A DNA stretch of 64,000 bases from JAHDHW01 sp963793295 (GTDB lineage Bacteria; Bacteroidota; Bacteroidia; Chitinophagales; Saprospiraceae), in contig CAWBZX010000028.1 in NCBI GenBank assembly GCA_963793295.1, positions 1 to 64,000 on the forward strand, in the 5' to 3' direction. The notes below the pieces were generated by a model. It was not told the DNA's origin, ran no database searches, and saw only the letters and a list, made by a program, of their open reading frames with translations. The translations under genes and the position numbers were made by a program. This document shows, in pieces, positions 1 through 9,893 of this stretch; the stretch's first letter is position 1; each line of letters starts with the position of its first letter.

Positions 1-226
1 GATCCACCCAAGCTGCTCTCTACTCTACCTTTCCCTGAAGGAAGTGTTTTTTTTCTTTCGTGCTGGACCCGAAACGGAGAATGGTTAGTTTATGCTGTTG
101 AGCCAGAGATCTTCGTTGGGGCCGGAACCATCCGCCCATCCGGCAAGAGGTGGGACGAAGTTGGTGACCCTAGATCGTAAGTCACAGGTGGCAAGGGATG
201 AAATTAAGGCTCTTAGGTTCAGACCA
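1..226. other. Left-edge sequence without a supported gene
   Basis: No convincing coding region is visible. The short open frames here lack low-complexity or domain signals and overlap each other. The base composition matches the eukaryotic part of the window. The stretch ends where the first copy of the 0.4-kb direct repeat begins. Confidence 0.4.
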
Positions 227-331
227 GCGAATATCCTCGTTCACGGGGTGAAATATCGTGTTGCTGGACGAATCTTTATGGCGGTATCCACCGCCGATCC
301 TTCTTGTCTGCGTTTTATTGAAGGATAACAT
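182..331 (-). pseudogene. Truncated 5' fragment of Ulp1-like gene
   Basis: The frame opens at ATG 331-329 and encodes the same 35 N-terminal residues as the intact protease gene (start 4640), with one Lys/Glu difference seen near residue 32. It then runs about 14 unrelated codons into a TGA at 184-182. None of the catalytic region is present, so this cannot be a working protease. It may still carry an active promoter because about 290 bp upstream of the ATG were copied too. Confidence 0.65.
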
Positions 332-623
332 CTTCGAAGAAGAATTCTATGAGGCAGGAGACAGAGATGAGCTCGCGAGCGCAAGCAATTCTGAGACACC
401 TACTTGGCCCCGTTCGCCCGCCCCCCGGTCGAGCCGTGTGTCGGCTGAAGAAATTCGAAGATGCGTGCGTGCGTGCGTGCGATGAGAACCGTCTGTCCAC
501 CAGTCCGTGCGAAGCTAGAGCACCCCGCGGCCCGTAGATCGAACGCTAAGGAAAGGTTCCTCTGGGGCGACTGACCGCTGACCGCCATTCGCGCTGATCG
601 TGCGTTCGTCAGCGCGCGGCGGC
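227..623 (-). repeat. Direct repeat copy 1: promoter and 5' end of the Ulp1-like gene
   Basis: This roughly 397-bp stretch is nearly identical to 4536-4935, with a few substitutions and short indels. Read on the minus strand it contains an ATG at 331-329 followed by the same first 35 codons as the protease gene starting at 4640, plus about 290 bp upstream of it. Beyond base 227 the similarity stops and the frame closes at a TGA near 182, so this copy is a truncated gene start of about 50 codons. It could be a partial segmental duplication or an assembly duplication. Confidence 0.85.
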
Positions 624-898
624 TGTTCGCTGAGAGAGTTTTCAGAGCAACTTTAAATCCTCTATTCTTCCGCTTACTTCTTTTTCGCCGTGCTCTCGCC
701 CATTCTTTCGCCCATCATCCATTTCATACCATCAGTCAGGCGCACCAGCGCGCCATTTGACAAGATGACCGATGACCGATGCGACAGCGGCAGCAGTGAC
801 ATCTACTACTGACTAGTATCTACTGTAACCCTACATCTAGCGCTAGAGAGGTTCATACAGTACTTACGTGTGAGTATTAGCAATCAATCCCGGTCAAC
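624..898. other. Intergenic region upstream of glycosyltransferase-like gene
   Basis: There is no supported gene. This stretch lies between the first copy of the direct repeat and the ATG at 899 and presumably contains the promoter of the plus-strand gene. I see no clear TATA box or other defined element. Confidence 0.4.
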
Positions 899-2158
899 AT
901 GAAGGTTACAAAGAGACGTTTTGGCTGGGTTATTGCAAGATGCATTTTCGGGTTATATCTCTCACTGAATCAATACAGGTTTCATTCCAAGGTGGCCACT
1001 GCTCTGGCCCACGGAAGTCTGACTGTAACGGCGGCTGTTCCAGAGACCCTCAGCGAGTCATCATTTTCGGCGTGCCTTCTCACCATGGACGACTATCCTA
1101 TCTTGACCGAGTGGCTGGCGTATCACTACCACGTCCTTCCGCTTCGATATCTCATTGTGGCTACTGACCCACGCAGTTCCGTGTCGCCAAAACCCATTTT
1201 TGATATATGGAGAAAACATGGCATGATTATTGAAGAGTGGTCGGACAACGACTTTTACCCTGAGGCCGCCCGAGAGCCTCTCCCCCCAGAGGCAAGTTAT
1301 GATATGAAGAGGATGCGTCACAGGACGCGCCAAACGAGGTTCTACGGAAGTTGCATGGAGGCAATGAGGCAGAGAAAGCGGACATGGACCATCTTTCATG
1401 ATACTGATGAATTTCTTAGATTCAACCTGGCATGGTTCATACGGCTCAATGTACCACCTGATGCTATCCCGACATTGGAACCCCCTGGATCCATGTTGAA
1501 ATTCATTGAAAGAAGCATGGAGCGGAATGCAACGCACTTGAGTGCAGAAACTATTTGCTTGGAAATTCCCCGATTAGCGATTTCACCCAACGAGAGTTCA
1601 TTGGAAGAGCGCAATCATTTGGTACCCGCCGAGTTCCGAAATCTTTCGCTCAAGTTCGAAACACTAAGGTTCCGAAAGCATAATTGGGGCGGACGGAGTG
1701 GATTTGATAAGCCAGCAAAGTCCATGATGGACGTATCGCGCATAGGTGTTTCATATCCAAATGTGACTGGTGTTCACCGGCTTATCCATCGCTTCTGTCC
1801 TCACCCCTTTGGCAAAATAAAGGACAGCGCCCTTATCCTCAATCATTACACCGGTAGTTGGGAACGCTACTTTTATCGGGACGATGCTCGTTTAGGGACG
1901 AACACCGAGAGGAGCCTGGCCTGTTTTCAAAGAACAGAAGAGTCGGCTACCATGTTTGATGACGAAATCCAACCATGGTTGAAGGGATTTGTCGAGGCAC
2001 AAGGATTGGTCAAGGCAAAAGAACTTTTGAGGGAAGCAGGGCATTTCCCACCGCGGAACATTAGTACGCTGGCTGACGAAGGGAGACTTTCGAAAAATGA
2101 GTTTGACGATTACATGCGTCAGAAGGCCCATGGCGGAGGTGGAGTTGTGTGCTCGTAG
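899..2158 (+). CDS. Glycosyltransferase family 92-like protein
   Basis: This is a single-exon protein of 419 residues. A short basic N-terminus is followed by a hydrophobic stretch (about residues 9-23), consistent with a type II membrane anchor in the Golgi. The body begins with an 'ACLLTMDDYPILTEWLAYHY' block near residues 57-77, the usual start of GT92/DUF23-type transferases, and carries HDTDEF at residues 167-172 as the likely metal- and nucleotide-sugar-binding acidic motif. A later 'HYTGSWERYFYRDD' block (about residues 317-330) fits the conserved C-terminal part. Such proteins are common as expanded families in diatoms. The substrate cannot be told. The assignment rests on motif recognition without an alignment. 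Confidence 0.7.
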   Translation: MKVTKRRFGWVIARCIFGLYLSLNQYRFHSKVATALAHGSLTVTAAVPETLSESSFSACLLTMDDYPILTEWLAYHYHVLPLRYLIVATDPRSSVSPKPIFDIWRKHGMIIEEWSDNDFYPEAAREPLPPEASYDMKRMRHRTRQTRFYGSCMEAMRQRKRTWTIFHDTDEFLRFNLAWFIRLNVPPDAIPTLEPPGSMLKFIERSMERNATHLSAETICLEIPRLAISPNESSLEERNHLVPAEFRNLSLKFETLRFRKHNWGGRSGFDKPAKSMMDVSRIGVSYPNVTGVHRLIHRFCPHPFGKIKDSALILNHYTGSWERYFYRDDARLGTNTERSLACFQRTEESATMFDDEIQPWLKGFVEAQGLVKAKELLREAGHFPPRNISTLADEGRLSKNEFDDYMRQKAHGGGGVVCS

Positions 2159-3173
2159 AAAAGCTCAGAGAGGCTCGGCGGGCAGGAGCAGGCGCTCTCC
2201 CCGCATGCGCAAGCTGTAGCCTACGGTACAATGGTTCGATGGTAGGCCTCTCTCTCTTCTACTCTCTCTCTACTCTAGAGAGAGTAGTAGTCTAGTAGAG
2301 TACCGGTAGTACTAGCTGCACTCATTTCTCGTTTGTTGGTACCATTTCTCATTCGTTGGTACCTAGCTCGGCGTCGTCGCGAGTTGACAGCTCTACTCTT
2401 GTCAAGTACTCGTACGCGTCGAGTCGAGTTGTCGTTTCATTCCGAGTACAAAGCAGTAATGGGCCCGTGACTTATTTGAAGATAAGTCTTTCGGGACGTG
2501 ACGTTCGGCGGTGATATAAATGCGACCCATTGTGGCTGGCTAGAGAGACTGTCTGGCAAACTAAAATCATGTTGTACTTTTTTGCTATCTTCAAGAGCTG
2601 CCTCGTCTGGGTCTGTTTATTCGAAAAGGCGATCAACAGATCGAAGCATTCATTTTAAAAGCAGAATATGATGGACACGTGCCAGTACCAGGATACTGGA
2701 TGAAAAATCTTCATGTCATGTATATAATATTTCTGAGGATGATGCAGCGAAGGAACTTATAATAAAGGACAGATTAGTGTCGCAATAGTGCCCGGTCTTA
2801 GTCCCTGGGGCAGGGTTTGTTGCTTGGGCATCAGAAATCTTTGTCCTATACAAAGAACTTCGGCACTGCCATACCTCACAGCAGTGGTTCTCAATCGCAG
2901 CGAGCAGTTTCGTTACGCTTCACCAGGGAAATACTCAGATGAGGACTACACTCTCTATTCTAGACCTAGTAGAGAGTGAATGAGAGACGGAAGTTAACCA
3001 ATGAAAAAAATATCTTATCGGAATCGGCTACTGCAGAGTAGAGACAAAAATGAAAGTCGGGCGCATAAACTACAACTACTTTGATACATGTCACACTCTC
3101 GCGTTCTTATTACCTCTCCAGGTCAGTCTCTTACTACATGCACATGAAAATCATTTATACATTTACATGTATG
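2159..3173. other. Long eukaryotic intergenic region with CT/GA inverted repeats
   Basis: About 1 kb separates two convergent genes. It contains CT-rich tracts with a nearby GA-rich inverted copy (about 2247-2300) and another pair near 2948-2990. A 63-codon frame at 2788-2979 has no recognisable features, and I do not call it. The region probably holds the 3' ends of both neighbouring transcripts. Confidence 0.5.
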
Positions 3174-4640
3174 CTACAAAATAAGAGGATAAATTCCTCT
3201 CTCTTCTCGCCGCTGCCGAGTAAAGAACATATCAAATGGATCATTGAATGCATCAAACGGATCCTCGCGCCTAGTAGTATGACGGCCGCGGAAGAAACTT
3301 TCAAAGGGACTATCACCTAATACATGAATATCTCTAGTTCTCGTCGGAGCGACGGAATCAAAGCGGTGGTAGAGGTCAGGTACCTCACGTATCTGCGTCT
3401 CTGTGGGTCCTATCCCCACAGGTACGGGCCTTCTGAACATATCATAGTCGTCGTCCATATCACTTTCTGATGTTATGGAGACAGTTTCCATGCCTTCCTC
3501 TCCGTCGATATCCATCCTAGTGTCGTCTGTGTCATCTCGTATTTGCTCCTCCCCTGGCACTGACTCGGACATCTGACCAACGGGAGTGCCACTACTAGTC
3601 TCTCCTTCGAAAATATTGAATATATCACCAGTTGAAACAACGTACAACACAAACTTTCGGAATTCATCAAGTACTTCCGGAGATGTAGTGCGGAGCGTCT
3701 CCCAGTCAAATTCAAGTGGGTTGGGATGCATGAGCCAGGCGTACATGGCAAGGCAAACGGCCACTCCGCAGTTGTACCCATCCTTTTGCCGGGGACCGGG
3801 AAACCGTTCCAGAGTGGCTTCTCTTGATATCAACTCACATCGACGCAGAATTTCCAATAGAGCGTCGCTATGTCCGAAATCACTATCAAGTGAATTCTGA
3901 TGAAGCCGGAGCTGACCACGATCTCCCGTTGACACGAGTACCGCCAGCGTCCAATGGAGCGAGCGATTGTACGGCACGAGGATAATGTCCGACTCATCGG
4001 TCGGCAGCCACGGTGCTGCTGCTGAGGATTCAGCTCTACCACCACTGGAGCTGCCTATCACTGCGTCCCTCTTACCATACTTCTCAGGCTGGAGTTCTAC
4101 CTGCTTACTCAAGTAAGGCGGCACGAACCGTCTCCTATCCCAATACGGACTATTGGCGAACGCAATCTTGGTAAATGCAGATATAATGGCATCATTCACC
4201 AGCTCACCTTTCCTGAGGGAATGCAGATCCATGCCGAATATCGTTTCGTTGGTGTGATCTTCCTCATATGGGTATGATTTGGATGGAAAGTCCGCCGTGT
4301 ATCGTACCCCTGATTGAATATTGGTTTGGTCATCAAGAATTTGCTGCAGACGTTGTGGATTCATTCTGCTACTAAACAGAGATAGAAATTCTTCGGACAT
4401 TGAGCTGGGTTGCTCTTGTTGGCTTTGCTCGACTATGACGGGTCGTGGAACTGACATCTTATCAGGAGGAGAATCATCGCCTTGAGCAGGTGGATCGATC
4501 GTGGACGACGCCCCTGATGCCCTTGATGTGTACCGGCGAATATCCTTGTTCACGGGGTGAAATATCGTGTTGCTGGACGAATCTTTATGGCGGTATCCAC
4601 CGCCGATCCTTCTTGTCTGCGTTTTATTGAAGGATAACAT
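3174..4640 (-). CDS. Ulp1/SENP-type cysteine protease (C48 family-like)
   Basis: This 488-residue single-exon protein resembles SUMO/Nedd8-specific cysteine proteases. A poorly conserved, Ser/Gln-rich N-terminal third precedes the catalytic region at about residues 135-340. The expected catalytic set is visible in order: His229 in 'SLHW', an Asp in 'LDSD' (252 or 254), Gln285 and Cys291 in 'RQKDGYNCGV', with the Gln-to-Cys spacing of the family. The C-terminal 130 residues are acidic and end in an Arg-rich tail. Ulp1 domains are also carried by some eukaryotic transposons, so this may be either a host deSUMOylase-like enzyme or transposon-derived. Its first 35 codons and promoter are duplicated at 227-623. 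Confidence 0.75.
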   Translation of the reverse strand: MLSFNKTQTRRIGGGYRHKDSSSNTIFHPVNKDIRRYTSRASGASSTIDPPAQGDDSPPDKMSVPRPVIVEQSQQEQPSSMSEEFLSLFSSRMNPQRLQQILDDQTNIQSGVRYTADFPSKSYPYEEDHTNETIFGMDLHSLRKGELVNDAIISAFTKIAFANSPYWDRRRFVPPYLSKQVELQPEKYGKRDAVIGSSSGGRAESSAAAPWLPTDESDIILVPYNRSLHWTLAVLVSTGDRGQLRLHQNSLDSDFGHSDALLEILRRCELISREATLERFPGPRQKDGYNCGVAVCLAMYAWLMHPNPLEFDWETLRTTSPEVLDEFRKFVLYVVSTGDIFNIFEGETSSGTPVGQMSESVPGEEQIRDDTDDTRMDIDGEEGMETVSITSESDMDDDYDMFRRPVPVGIGPTETQIREVPDLYHRFDSVAPTRTRDIHVLGDSPFESFFRGRHTTRREDPFDAFNDPFDMFFTRQRREERGIYPLIL

Positions 4641-4935
4641 CTTCGAAGAAGAATTCTATGAGGCAGGAGACAGAGATGAGCTCGCGAGCGCAAGCAATTC
4701 TGAGACACCTACTTGGCCCCGTTCGCCCGCCCTCCGCCCCGGTCGAGCCGTGTGTCGGCTGAAGAAATTCGAAGATGCGTGCGCGTGCGTGCGGTGCGTG
4801 CGATGAGAACCGTCTGTCCACCAGTCCGTGCGAAGCTAGAGCACCCCGCCGTAGATCGAACGCTAAGGAAAGGTTCCTGGGGCCTGACCGCTGACCGCCA
4901 TTCGCGCTGATCGTGCGTTCGTCAGCGCGCGGCGG
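4536..4935 (-). repeat. Direct repeat copy 2: promoter and first 35 codons of the Ulp1-like gene
   Basis: This is the second copy of the 0.4-kb repeat, in the same orientation as 227-623. It spans the first 35 codons of the intact protease gene and about 295 bp upstream. Just past its right end lies a short GC-rich (CGG)n tract at about 4930-4955, which is absent from copy 1. Confidence 0.85.
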
Positions 4936-5388
4936 CGGCGGCGGCGGCGCGGGCGGGCGAGACACGCCTCCAGCGCCACTGCACTGCCCGCCTTCAACGT
5001 TCGAACGTGTCGAGGGAAATCGATTGGTAGCTCAATCTGCTGCATCCAAACTACTCTAGAGAGTGGAGAGCTACTCTCTAGCTGTTAGAGGACTCGACTA
5101 GCTAGCAATACCCCAGGACCCTTTGCGACAAATAGCACATACCTGCATCCTTTTCTTTGTCAAGAGCCCTTCTACTCATTTCTTTATTTGGAGTTCAATC
5201 TACGGAATACGACTTCGCGCCTGACACGTGAAGTATCTCCACGACCTGGACTCTGGACTGACGATACGCAGAGATTATTGAAACGGCACCTTCAACGCTA
5301 GTACGAGCAGATTGCATTATTTTAAGCGCCTGTCAAGATATCGTCTTCGTAGATTCAGTTTCAGTTAAAAGAAATAACATCAAACATC
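4936..5388. other. Divergent promoter region
   Basis: This region lies between the minus-strand protease gene and the plus-strand charged-protein gene, so it probably holds parts of both promoters. It includes the end of a (CGG)n tract and a CT/GA inverted repeat around 5050-5095 like those near 2260. No gene is supported. Confidence 0.4.
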
Positions 5389-6304
5389 ATGAGCGGAATG
5401 AGATGGGCCGACTCGGATTCCGAGGACTCTGACGGCGAGCACCACATGCCCGTCCAACAGAGCGGCCTTAATGACGGTTCCATCCCCGATGCCTTTACTC
5501 AGGTTAGTGTTTGTTTTTCTCACTAGGTGAATTTTCGTTCATGGCTGACGTTCCGTCTCTGGTCGTAACGTTTCCTTACATGAATTATGCGTTCTGCTCC
5601 ATTCATCATGACAATAGGTAGGAGGAGAAGATGCGGTAATGCCAATGTCTGCCATGGCTGGACTTGTTGACGGAGAAAAAGAGCAGGCCAATGCCGACGC
5701 CGGCACTGACCAGAACGGTGGGCATTTGCATGGACATCATTACCACACGGACAGCGACCACTCGTCGGGGGAAGAAACGGACGAAGAGGAACGTGAACGT
5801 CGGCGGGAGGCTATCCGCAAGGCCAAGGAGGAGGCGACTGCCGCCAAGATGAAGCCGGAGATGACCCGCTCTCTATCCAAAAAGGAGAAGAAGGAAATGA
5901 AGAGCAAAGAGTTGGATGATCTGGATGATTTGTTGAATGAGTTTGGTGTGTCAGAGGGCGGAAATGATAGTAAGGAGGAGGCTAAGGATGACGCTGCAAT
6001 GGAAGAGGAGGCTGCCTCACCTACAGGCACCAGCGGTTCTGCTGCGAGCAAGAAGAAGAAGAAAAAGAAGAAGGGTAAGGGTGGTGCTGCCAAGGATGCC
6101 GTTTCTTCTGCTGCTTCTGACGTTGCCGAGGATACGGAACCAGTTGACCTGTCCGTTGTCCTCAAGGCCAAGGCGAAGAGCAAGGCCAAAGTATCAACCG
6201 CGACTGCCTCTGCCGCCAAGGAAGCCAAGGCCAAAAAGGAGGCCGCTGAAAAGGCCGCGAAGAAGAAAAAGAAGAAGAAGGACAAGAATATGTATCCTAG
6301 ATAA
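5389..6304 (+). CDS. Charged Lys/Glu-rich protein of unknown function, one intron
   Basis: The gene has two exons, 5389-5502 and 5618-6304, joined in phase 0 across a 115-bp GT-AG intron, giving 266 residues. I extended it upstream because the first exon (starting MSGMRWADSDSED) splices cleanly into the long second frame. The protein has an acidic Ser/Asp-rich N-terminus, a His-rich patch, a charged helix around 'ERERRREAIRKAKEEA', a conserved-looking block 'SLSKKEKKEMKSKELDDLDD' and several polylysine runs, ending in KNMYPR. This composition suggests a nuclear or ribosome-associated factor. I do not recognise the family. Confidence 0.7.
5503..5617 (+). other. Spliceosomal intron (GT-AG) in the charged-protein gene
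   Basis: The donor is ACTCAG|GTTAGT and the acceptor is ACAATAG|GTAGG. Removing these 115 bases keeps the frame open from the ATG at 5389 to the stop at 6302-6304. The intron is direct evidence that this part of the window is eukaryotic. Confidence 0.7.
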
Positions 6305-6580
6305 ACAGGCTGCTCCAGACAGGTCGCATCAATGCAATAAGAAAAATCACAGCAATATAACACGCATAACATATCATGTGCCACCATGTTCTTTTATATT
6401 CTAATCGGAACAGATACAATGAAGGAAGTTAGGGATGCTCCGATCACGGCAAAAGGTACCTTTAAAAACATTTTGCCCATAGAAGAATGCTATCTAATAA
6501 ACGACACGATTTATTAAGGTACTTGAAATGACGGATTAGAATTTCTATACCCATTATTTATCTCATTTTCTATAAACTCC

Positions 6581-7159
6581 TCACTTCTCCACAAATAGAT
6601 TAATACCGAGTGCCGTAATACCAATCAAAGCACCATAACCAACGCCGATACTTGAAGTGAACATGGAAAGTAAAACACCGCCAGTTCTAGACTTGATATC
6701 CTTGCTGTATCCCACAGCGTACAAAACACGGGATATGGAAATGACAACTAGCATCATACCGGCAATGCTTGGCCTATCCGCAACGAGACCTGTGAAGAGC
6801 ACACTCATAACTATTTGAGCATACTGTTCTACGAAGTTCTGGTGACTACGTTGGATGATATTGAACGTGGTGGCATTCTTGTTGTGCGTTTTGGCCGCGT
6901 ACAGACTTGGCAACTTGACGCCATACTTAATCCTGGCCATTACGACCGACCCAGCCAAGTAGGAATTTGCATTAGCAATGGCGAATATTCCAATGCCAAG
7001 GAGACTGTACTTGTGAGCGTCATCTGATAGGAGTCGATCACGCAAAATGGATTCGATTTGGTATCTTTCGAGAAGCAACGCAAACAAGATCCCGAAAAAG
7101 TTGGGCAGGAAGAAAACGACGAACGAGCCCGGATCGTCTGGTAGCTGCTCCGCCACCAT
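6581..7159 (-). CDS. MAPEG family protein, microsomal glutathione S-transferase 3-like
   Basis: This 192-residue integral membrane protein has four hydrophobic segments, near residues 14-30, 52-75, 114-145 and 163-187. It carries the MAPEG signature as 'FNIIQRSHQNFVEQYAQIV' (about residues 99-117), equivalent to the FN-QRAHQN-E block of MGST3 and leukotriene C4 synthase. Family members are trimeric enzymes of the endoplasmic reticulum or outer mitochondrial membrane that use glutathione for conjugation or peroxide reduction. The N-terminus before the first membrane segment is about 15 residues, slightly long for the family. No intron is needed. Confidence 0.82.
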   Translation of the reverse strand: MVAEQLPDDPGSFVVFFLPNFFGILFALLLERYQIESILRDRLLSDDAHKYSLLGIGIFAIANANSYLAGSVVMARIKYGVKLPSLYAAKTHNKNATTFNIIQRSHQNFVEQYAQIVMSVLFTGLVADRPSIAGMMLVVISISRVLYAVGYSKDIKSRTGGVLLSMFTSSIGVGYGALIGITALGINLFVEK

Positions 7160-7506
7160 GATGCAGGTATTATGTTATGCCCAGCGGTATGTCGGCACAA
7201 GTAGCTAGGTAAGGAGTAGTCAGACCAAACGGGGTTGATCAGCGGGCAGTAGGCGACATGCATGAAGCATGAAGCAAGGTAGGTACTAGGTAGGTGTCAG
7301 GATTTCTATCTTGCCTGCCGATTGCCGAAAACCGACGCCCGCGCCGCCGCCGAATGAATGAATCGAATCAATCGAATCAAATCGAATCGAATCGAACGAA
7401 TCAATCAATCGGCCGACGAACCAGCGGGGTAGTGCCAAAGTAGCGAGCGCGCACTTTCTCCCATCAAGTCAATACATCAACTGTGTCGATCGAGTGGTTG
7501 TGAACG
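7160..7506. other. Upstream region of the MGST3-like gene
   Basis: No gene is supported. The region contains a CG-rich patch and the GAATC-type simple repeat listed separately. It presumably includes the promoter of the minus-strand MAPEG gene. Confidence 0.4.
7351..7410. repeat. Imperfect GAATC/GAAT microsatellite
   Basis: About 60 bases consist mostly of GAAT, GAATC and AATCAATC units with small interruptions. It lies about 190 bp upstream of the MGST3-like start codon. Confidence 0.8.
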
Positions 7507-7839
7507 TTACGGTGAAGGAACGGAAACAAAAGGTGGAGGGGTTGATGAGTTATCGTCGATTGACTTGTTGACTTTTTCAACTACACTCAATGTTGATCCG
7601 CGACCAGGGTCTGCAGGCACATTGACTTTATCATACGCTGACGTACTACGGAGAGACGGCACCGCCTCTCTGCACCATGAGATTCCTGCCGCCGATAGTG
7701 CATACCCGCGCTCGTCGAGATGGTTTTGCAGTCTGTCGGAGGCAGTGCGGCCAGCCTGGGGTAGTCCGTACATCCCTTTCCTCACCTCCGCACAGACGGC
7801 ACCGTTGTGAACCTTGTCCCAAAGATTGTACTCGTCCAT
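7507..7839 (-). pseudogene. Reverse transcriptase fragment of an LTR retrotransposon
   Basis: Residues 1-47 of this 110-codon frame contain 'EVRKGMYGLPQAGR' and flanking text ('DEYNLWDKVHNG') typical of retroelement polyprotein reverse transcriptases found in stramenopiles and other eukaryotes. The rest of the frame is not RT-like. No integrase, protease, RNase H or LTRs are visible nearby, so this is a short relic. The catalytic YxDD segment would lie further downstream and is absent. Confidence 0.6.
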
Positions 7840-8282
7840 GAGTTCCTTCGGAGCGAGTCCCCAATGATGGTGCCGCCCTTGGGAACAGAGGCGGGAACGG
7901 GTACACTAGACAAAGGCATCAAGAGGTTAGCTGCTGCTTTAACGTTAATCCTACTGTCCGGTGCACCCGTCCCGTCTCATCCCTGGGGGGTTCCGTCCCA
8001 TCCTCTAATCCGGCGCAATTCTCGGTACGACGTATTAGTTTCACGAAAACTCGACTTTTCGAGTTTTACCGCTGCCTCGTACAGTGATACTGTACCAATC
8101 GCCCAGGTATCGGGTCTGCAGAAAAAGGTCGCCTCCTCTCGCGCTGAGCTCGCTCACCTCTTGTCCGCCGATGCGATCTCGCTAGACTACCTGAATTCTT
8201 CTGACGACGAGAGAACAGTGCCGTCAATGGTTCAATTGAGAGGAGCGAGAGACAGTTCTTCTCTATTGCTCCTATTAAAGCA
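7840..8282. other. Region between the RT relic and the phosphatase gene
   Basis: A plus-strand open frame (7807-8310) crosses this region, but its translation is low-complexity and matches no family I recognise. It also overlaps both neighbours. The stretch may contain the 5' untranslated region or an upstream intron of the phosphatase gene. Confidence 0.35.
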
Positions 8283-9893
8283 ATGTCGGGACGGACGATT
8301 GCGACGGTAACAAACTGCTGTCTAAGGAATAAAAGACGTCCGGCCATCTCGAGCCATGAATTCTTCTCAACAATCCATCACGACAGTCAAACCAGCAGCA
8401 ATAGGATATCTAGTAGGAACGATCTCAACGAGGGTACAATAGAAGGAGTATTCCTCTTCCACCGCCACGGCGATCGGACCCCGGCCCGTCGTCTCGTGGC
8501 CGATGCGTACGCCATCGAAGAAACTCTTTTCTGGAAGACAAAGATACCACCCGGTCCATCCCTGTACGATTCTCTCAGCGAGCTGTATCCCACGGACATA
8601 CACTTCAGCAACAACGACGGAAGCTTCTTCGATACTAGACGCGAACCGTACGGATTCCTAACGTGGCGGGGCATGGAACAGATGAGGCTGGTCGGACATC
8701 GGTGCGGCGTCCGATACGCCAGGTACGGTCATCAGGCGTCAATGGTTGGAGCCAACGTCGAGGATTCAGCGACCGATGAGGCGATCAATGCCCGGGGGAC
8801 GATTGGGCGGAACTTTCTGCGGTATTGGAACATTGAGGCGTATTCGACGTGCTATTTGCGTACGGTCAAGTCCGTGCAGTGCTTCCTGCACGGTCTTTTG
8901 GGCGACGATGATCAGAGATCGTACGAAGAATACATAGGGTGCGAGCATAAGCAGCAGACTTTGCGAGAAATCATTGCAGACGAGGCGAGGAGAGAACGTC
9001 CGACGCGACCAGATGATTTGGTCAGCGTCGATGTGCGGGTGCGGGATCGAGCCACCGATACGTTGAATGCGTTCGATCGGAATCCTGATCTGATGAAGAG
9101 TCTAGTTACCGAAGTGGTCGAGACGGATCACTTTCAGAAATACGATCGCGAATACGGCTCGGCGCTTGCCAAGCAGCTTTGCGATCTGCTGCCCGGTCTT
9201 CTTGCACCTGGACAACGACGCTTATTTGGGGGTCCGTCTGGAATTAATTGGATCCATGCCTGTGACCACTACATATGTCGACTATCGCATGGTCTGAATT
9301 ATGCTAGATTTTCGGATATGGAGCACGATACCAAAGTTGAGGCGGCACTGCGGAAGCTCTTCAAGCCCACCATTACTCACTTGGCATGGCGGTTTCGTCA
9401 GTGGTACAAGAGTCCCCCGTTACTTGCAGCAATTGCTGCACCACCACTACGAGAGATTGAAGGTCAGATACGGAACGCAGTGGAAATGGACGCAGATGAT
9501 AGGCGTCCTTTTGTTGTATACAGTTGTCATGACGTTACCATCCTTTCGCTGCTTTATGGGCTCGGAGCGGACTTTCTGGAAGACGACGACGGCGAGGGGT
9601 GGAAATTCTGGCCGTCGTATGCAACAACTCTAGTGATTGAGCTGGTACGAGTCAAAAAGGGCAAGGGCGATCCGGACGATACGCACGTATTGAGACTCGT
9701 GCTTAACGATGAGCCTGTGAGTGTTGTGGCGTTGCGGGATAAGCCGGATAAGGATAAGGTCCTGCGAATATCTGACTTTGCCGGTATAATAGATCGCTTG
9801 GAGGAGGCCGGAGGTTGGGGACCGAATGGACGTCTCGCCGACGATCCAGCCTGTGCGTCGGTAGCTAGAGATATGAGCGGTTGGACTGGATAA
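8283..9893 (+). CDS. Histidine acid phosphatase family protein
   Basis: This 536-residue protein belongs to the branch-2 histidine phosphatases (acid phosphatase and phytase-like). The active-site RHGDRTP lies at residues 61-67 (nucleophilic His62) and the proton-donor His-Asp pair at about residues 416-417 in 'YSCHDVTILSLLYGLG'. It has no obvious signal peptide: the first 50 residues are basic and Ser/Asn-rich, so the true start could be later, or an upstream exon could supply a targeting sequence. Related eukaryotic enzymes include lysosomal acid phosphatases and the ACP6/PXYLP1 group. The substrate is unknown. Catalytic residues are intact. Confidence 0.8.
   Translation: MSGRTIATVTNCCLRNKRRPAISSHEFFSTIHHDSQTSSNRISSRNDLNEGTIEGVFLFHRHGDRTPARRLVADAYAIEETLFWKTKIPPGPSLYDSLSELYPTDIHFSNNDGSFFDTRREPYGFLTWRGMEQMRLVGHRCGVRYARYGHQASMVGANVEDSATDEAINARGTIGRNFLRYWNIEAYSTCYLRTVKSVQCFLHGLLGDDDQRSYEEYIGCEHKQQTLREIIADEARRERPTRPDDLVSVDVRVRDRATDTLNAFDRNPDLMKSLVTEVVETDHFQKYDREYGSALAKQLCDLLPGLLAPGQRRLFGGPSGINWIHACDHYICRLSHGLNYARFSDMEHDTKVEAALRKLFKPTITHLAWRFRQWYKSPPLLAAIAAPPLREIEGQIRNAVEMDADDRRPFVVYSCHDVTILSLLYGLGADFLEDDDGEGWKFWPSYATTLVIELVRVKKGKGDPDDTHVLRLVLNDEPVSVVALRDKPDKDKVLRISDFAGIIDRLEEAGGWGPNGRLADDPACASVARDMSGWTG

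Noticed and set aside
2788..2979. 63-codon open frame in the eukaryotic intergenic region
   Set aside because: No conserved features, no supporting start context, and a length expected by chance.
5740..6387. 215-codon minus-strand frame rich in Phe/Ser
   Set aside because: It is the complement of the Lys/Glu-rich plus-strand gene; polylysine codons read as polyphenylalanine on the other strand.
7807..8310. 167-codon plus-strand frame before the phosphatase gene
   Set aside because: It overlaps the RT relic and the phosphatase start and has no family-like content.
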